From the NCBI GenBank assembly GCA_017537105.1, contig JAFWBZ010000272.1:1-6479 (forward strand): DNA of 6,479 bases. Reading direction: 5' to 3'. Below the pieces are notes generated by a model that was not told where the DNA came from, searched no databases, and worked only from the letters and a program-made list of their open reading frames with translations. Shown here one piece after another: positions 5,659 through 6,479 of this stretch (within the stretch, counting starts at the first letter, position 1; each line of letters begins with the position of its first letter). The translations under genes and the position numbers were made by a program. This DNA comes from Clostridia bacterium. GTDB taxonomy: Bacteria > Bacillota > Clostridia > Christensenellales > Aristaeellaceae.

Positions 5659-5886
5659 ATGAAGAAGAGAAACCGGCACTCGCTGCTGGTGCTGATCATC
5701 GTGATCTGCGCCGCCATGCTGCTGACGCTGTTCCTGTCCTTTTCCTATGTCAACCGCGAGGCGTCCCGCAGCTTTGAGTAGTCGATCATCGAGGCCAAAG
5801 CCGAGGAGACGCTGTCCTTTTCCAAGCTGATCAACAACGGCTTCTACTCACCAGTGGAAAGCAAGCTGAGAACAGCGAGAATTTGA
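5659..5886 (+). pseudogene. Membrane-anchored sensor N-terminus, interrupted by TAG and truncated
   Basis: From the ATG at 5659 (GAGGG at 5644-5648 upstream) the frame encodes a basic head MKKRNRH, one clear transmembrane helix (about residues 9-30) and an extracytoplasmic stretch. At codon 41 (5779-5781) the codon is TAG. The same frame then continues with a sensible helical sequence (SIIEAKAEETLSFSKLINN, then GFYSPVE) before stopping at TGA 5884-5886. One membrane helix followed by a helical extracytoplasmic segment is how many histidine kinases, chemoreceptors and GGDEF sensors begin, but too little survives to name the output domain. The TAG is one base from CAG (Gln) or GAG (Glu). Sequence after about codon 70 no longer resembles the preceding part, so the gene seems also to have lost its 3' portion. 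Independent alternatives: a 40-residue single-span peptide, or a sequencing error at the TAG. Confidence 0.5.
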
Positions 5887-6237
5887 CGCTTTATTCCGGT
5901 GTCAAGACTATGGATAGAACCAATCAATGCCTCTTCCTTCTCGTATGTAGTCGTGCAAAAACGAACAAAATCGGGTATAAATGAGCAGAATGCAAACGTT
6001 GTATCGTTTGCCTGAGCCTATGACACTTAGTTCTGTGAAATGGACCGGGACTTCCCCGATCTATGGACGCCCGTAAAGGGCGACGTCCCCAAGAAGCGGA
6101 CACGAAATGTGCTGTGAAGTCCCAAATTGCCGGCATATCAAATCATGATGTTGACGAATTATTGACATGCCGACAGGATGCCAATCCTTTCTAAGGGTCG
6201 TTTGGATGCTGAAGATATACTTGTTGGGGAGGGGAGG
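5887..6237. other. Gene-poor, AT-richer stretch with short inverted repeats; no gene recognised
   Basis: About 350 bases without a recognisable gene. Base composition is clearly less GC-rich than 1-5460. A 70-residue minus-strand open frame (5924-6136) and a 50-codon minus-strand frame (ending about 5910) show no family signature. A perfect seven-base inverted repeat lies at 5992-6011 and an imperfect hairpin at 6065-6088. TTGACGCTTTATT (5883-5895) recurs with two changes at 6151-6163. These could be remnants of a mobile element end, but no transposase motif or clean terminal repeat pair is visible. Confidence 0.5.
5992..6011. repeat. Perfect inverted repeat GCAAACG/CGTTTGC
   Basis: Seven-base arms (5992-5998 and 6005-6011) flank a six-base spacer. 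The repeat stands alone, away from a clear promoter, so it may be an operator relic or a short hairpin; no function can be assigned. Confidence 0.5.
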
Positions 6238-6369
6238 TCAGGCGGCTTTCTTTGCCGCCTGCTTATCTACAGCGTCCTTCAGCAGTTTAATACGATCTTC
6301 GTGAAACTTCTGAATCTCGGGGTACTGTTCGAAGAACCATGCCTGAATTTCGACGTACCCAGCGGACAT
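6238..6369 (-). CDS. Small hypothetical protein (43 residues) or C-terminal gene fragment
   Basis: The frame starts at ATG 6367-6369 and ends at TGA 6238-6240. It encodes a charged helical peptide: MSAGYVEIQAWFFEQYPEIQ, then KFHEDRIKLLKDAVDK and an Ala/Lys tail QAAKKAA. The aromatic and charged residue pattern looks like real protein rather than a shadow frame. The open frame runs further upstream to 6444, but that part overlaps the WYL fragment on the opposite strand. So this is either a true small gene or the C-terminal end of a larger gene cut at about 6381. No convincing Shine-Dalgarno site precedes the ATG. I do not recognise the family. The final codons form a perfect hairpin (6239-6261). 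Confidence 0.4.
   Translation of the reverse strand: MSAGYVEIQAWFFEQYPEIQKFHEDRIKLLKDAVDKQAAKKAA
6239..6261. other. Hairpin over the 3' end of the small minus-strand frame
   Basis: CAGGCGGC (6239-6246) and GCCGCCTG (6254-6261) form a perfect eight-base stem with loop TTTCTTT. On neither strand is it followed by a T run. It may be a terminator stem with a poor tail, or simply a consequence of alternating Ala and Lys codons. Confidence 0.45.
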
Positions 6370-6380
6370 GGCACCGATAG

Positions 6381-6479
6381 CCTTATTTTGATTACAATAT
6401 CCACAAGCGGAAAGTCTACAGGAAGAACGGAAAGCCCTATCAAGTCAGCCCATATGCCCTTGTGTATTCCGATGAAAAC
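6381..6479 (+). pseudogene. WYL-domain transcriptional regulator fragment, 5'-truncated (continues past window)
   Basis: The frame from 6381 to the window end encodes 33 residues: PYFDYNIHKRKVYRKNGKPY, then QVSPYALVYSDEN. This matches the core of the WYL domain in Clostridia HTH-WYL regulators, where a YFDY strand, a basic linker, a G-x-x-Y-x-V/L-SPYALVW segment and a D-E/D-N-Y-Y-L strand follow each other. In the same frame TAG (6378-6380) lies immediately before, and no start codon, DNA-binding domain or upstream WYL strand is present. The 5' part is therefore missing, replaced by unrelated DNA containing the opposite-strand frame. WYL proteins sense small ligands, often nucleotide-like, and control transcription; this copy would not be functional unless the sequence is misjoined here. 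Confidence 0.6.

Noticed and set aside
5779..5781. Programmed amber readthrough or TAG recoding in the sensor
   Set aside because: The intact genes with a stop in the window end in TGA or TAG (the last operon gene ends in TAG at 5458-5460), no recoding signal is seen, and the gene is truncated anyway; mutation or error is simpler.
5924..6136. Minus-strand 70-residue open frame
   Set aside because: No family motif, no ribosome site, Arg/His-rich composition typical of an out-of-frame reading; overlapping frames look equally plausible.
6063..6194. Plus-strand 43-codon frame starting with ATG at 6063
   Set aside because: No Shine-Dalgarno sequence and no recognisable similarity; it competes with an overlapping minus-strand frame, so neither can be supported.
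1..6479. CRISPR array, tRNA/rRNA genes, riboswitch
   Set aside because: No regularly spaced repeats, no cloverleaf or rRNA-like segments, and leaders are too short or lack recognisable aptamer cores.

Overview
The window reads like an accessory-metabolism locus from a GC-rich, anaerobic, gut-type Firmicute. This is an inference from strong AGGAGG-like ribosome binding sites, sigma-A type promoters, a MalE-type transporter and a Clostridia-style WYL fragment. A Christensenellales/Oscillospirales-like genome would fit, but nothing in the window fixes the taxon. Coding DNA from 1 to about 5460 is clearly GC-rich; the last 600 bases or so are visibly more AT-rich and gene-poor.

Left part (1-1677, minus strand): the start of a sugar ABC transporter operon. 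A 429-residue solute-binding protein (280-1569) is followed, after a 154-base gap holding a strong intercistronic hairpin, by the first 41 codons of a MalF-type permease that runs off the window. The permease has a good Shine-Dalgarno sequence but an ACG codon where ATG is expected. The binding-protein promoter (1649-1677) is well formed, and a LacI-family/cre-type operator lies on its predicted transcription start.

Middle (1799-5531, plus strand): a divergent promoter drives a tight four-gene operon. It encodes a metallo-beta-lactamase-fold hydrolase, an Ldh2-family 2-hydroxyacid (malate/L-lactate/sulfolactate/ureidoglycolate-type) dehydrogenase, an HpcH/HpaI class II pyruvate aldolase and a D-isomer-specific 2-hydroxyacid dehydrogenase of the hydroxypyruvate/glycerate type. 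It ends in a strong intrinsic terminator. The two divergent promoters share an 11-base motif, so transport and catabolism are probably co-regulated. The enzyme set suggests uptake of a sugar or sugar-acid derivative, ring or ester opening by the hydrolase, redox adjustment of a 2-hydroxy acid, aldol cleavage to pyruvate plus an aldehyde, and reduction of a 2-keto acid. The substrate cannot be read from the sequence.

Right end (5532-6479): a new promoter and a short reading frame for a membrane-anchored sensor N-terminus that is broken by an in-frame TAG and then truncated. After it come about 350 bases without a recognisable gene, a small minus-strand reading frame, and, abutting its upstream side, a 5'-truncated WYL-domain regulator fragment. 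This end looks like a graveyard of gene pieces or an insertion/assembly junction.
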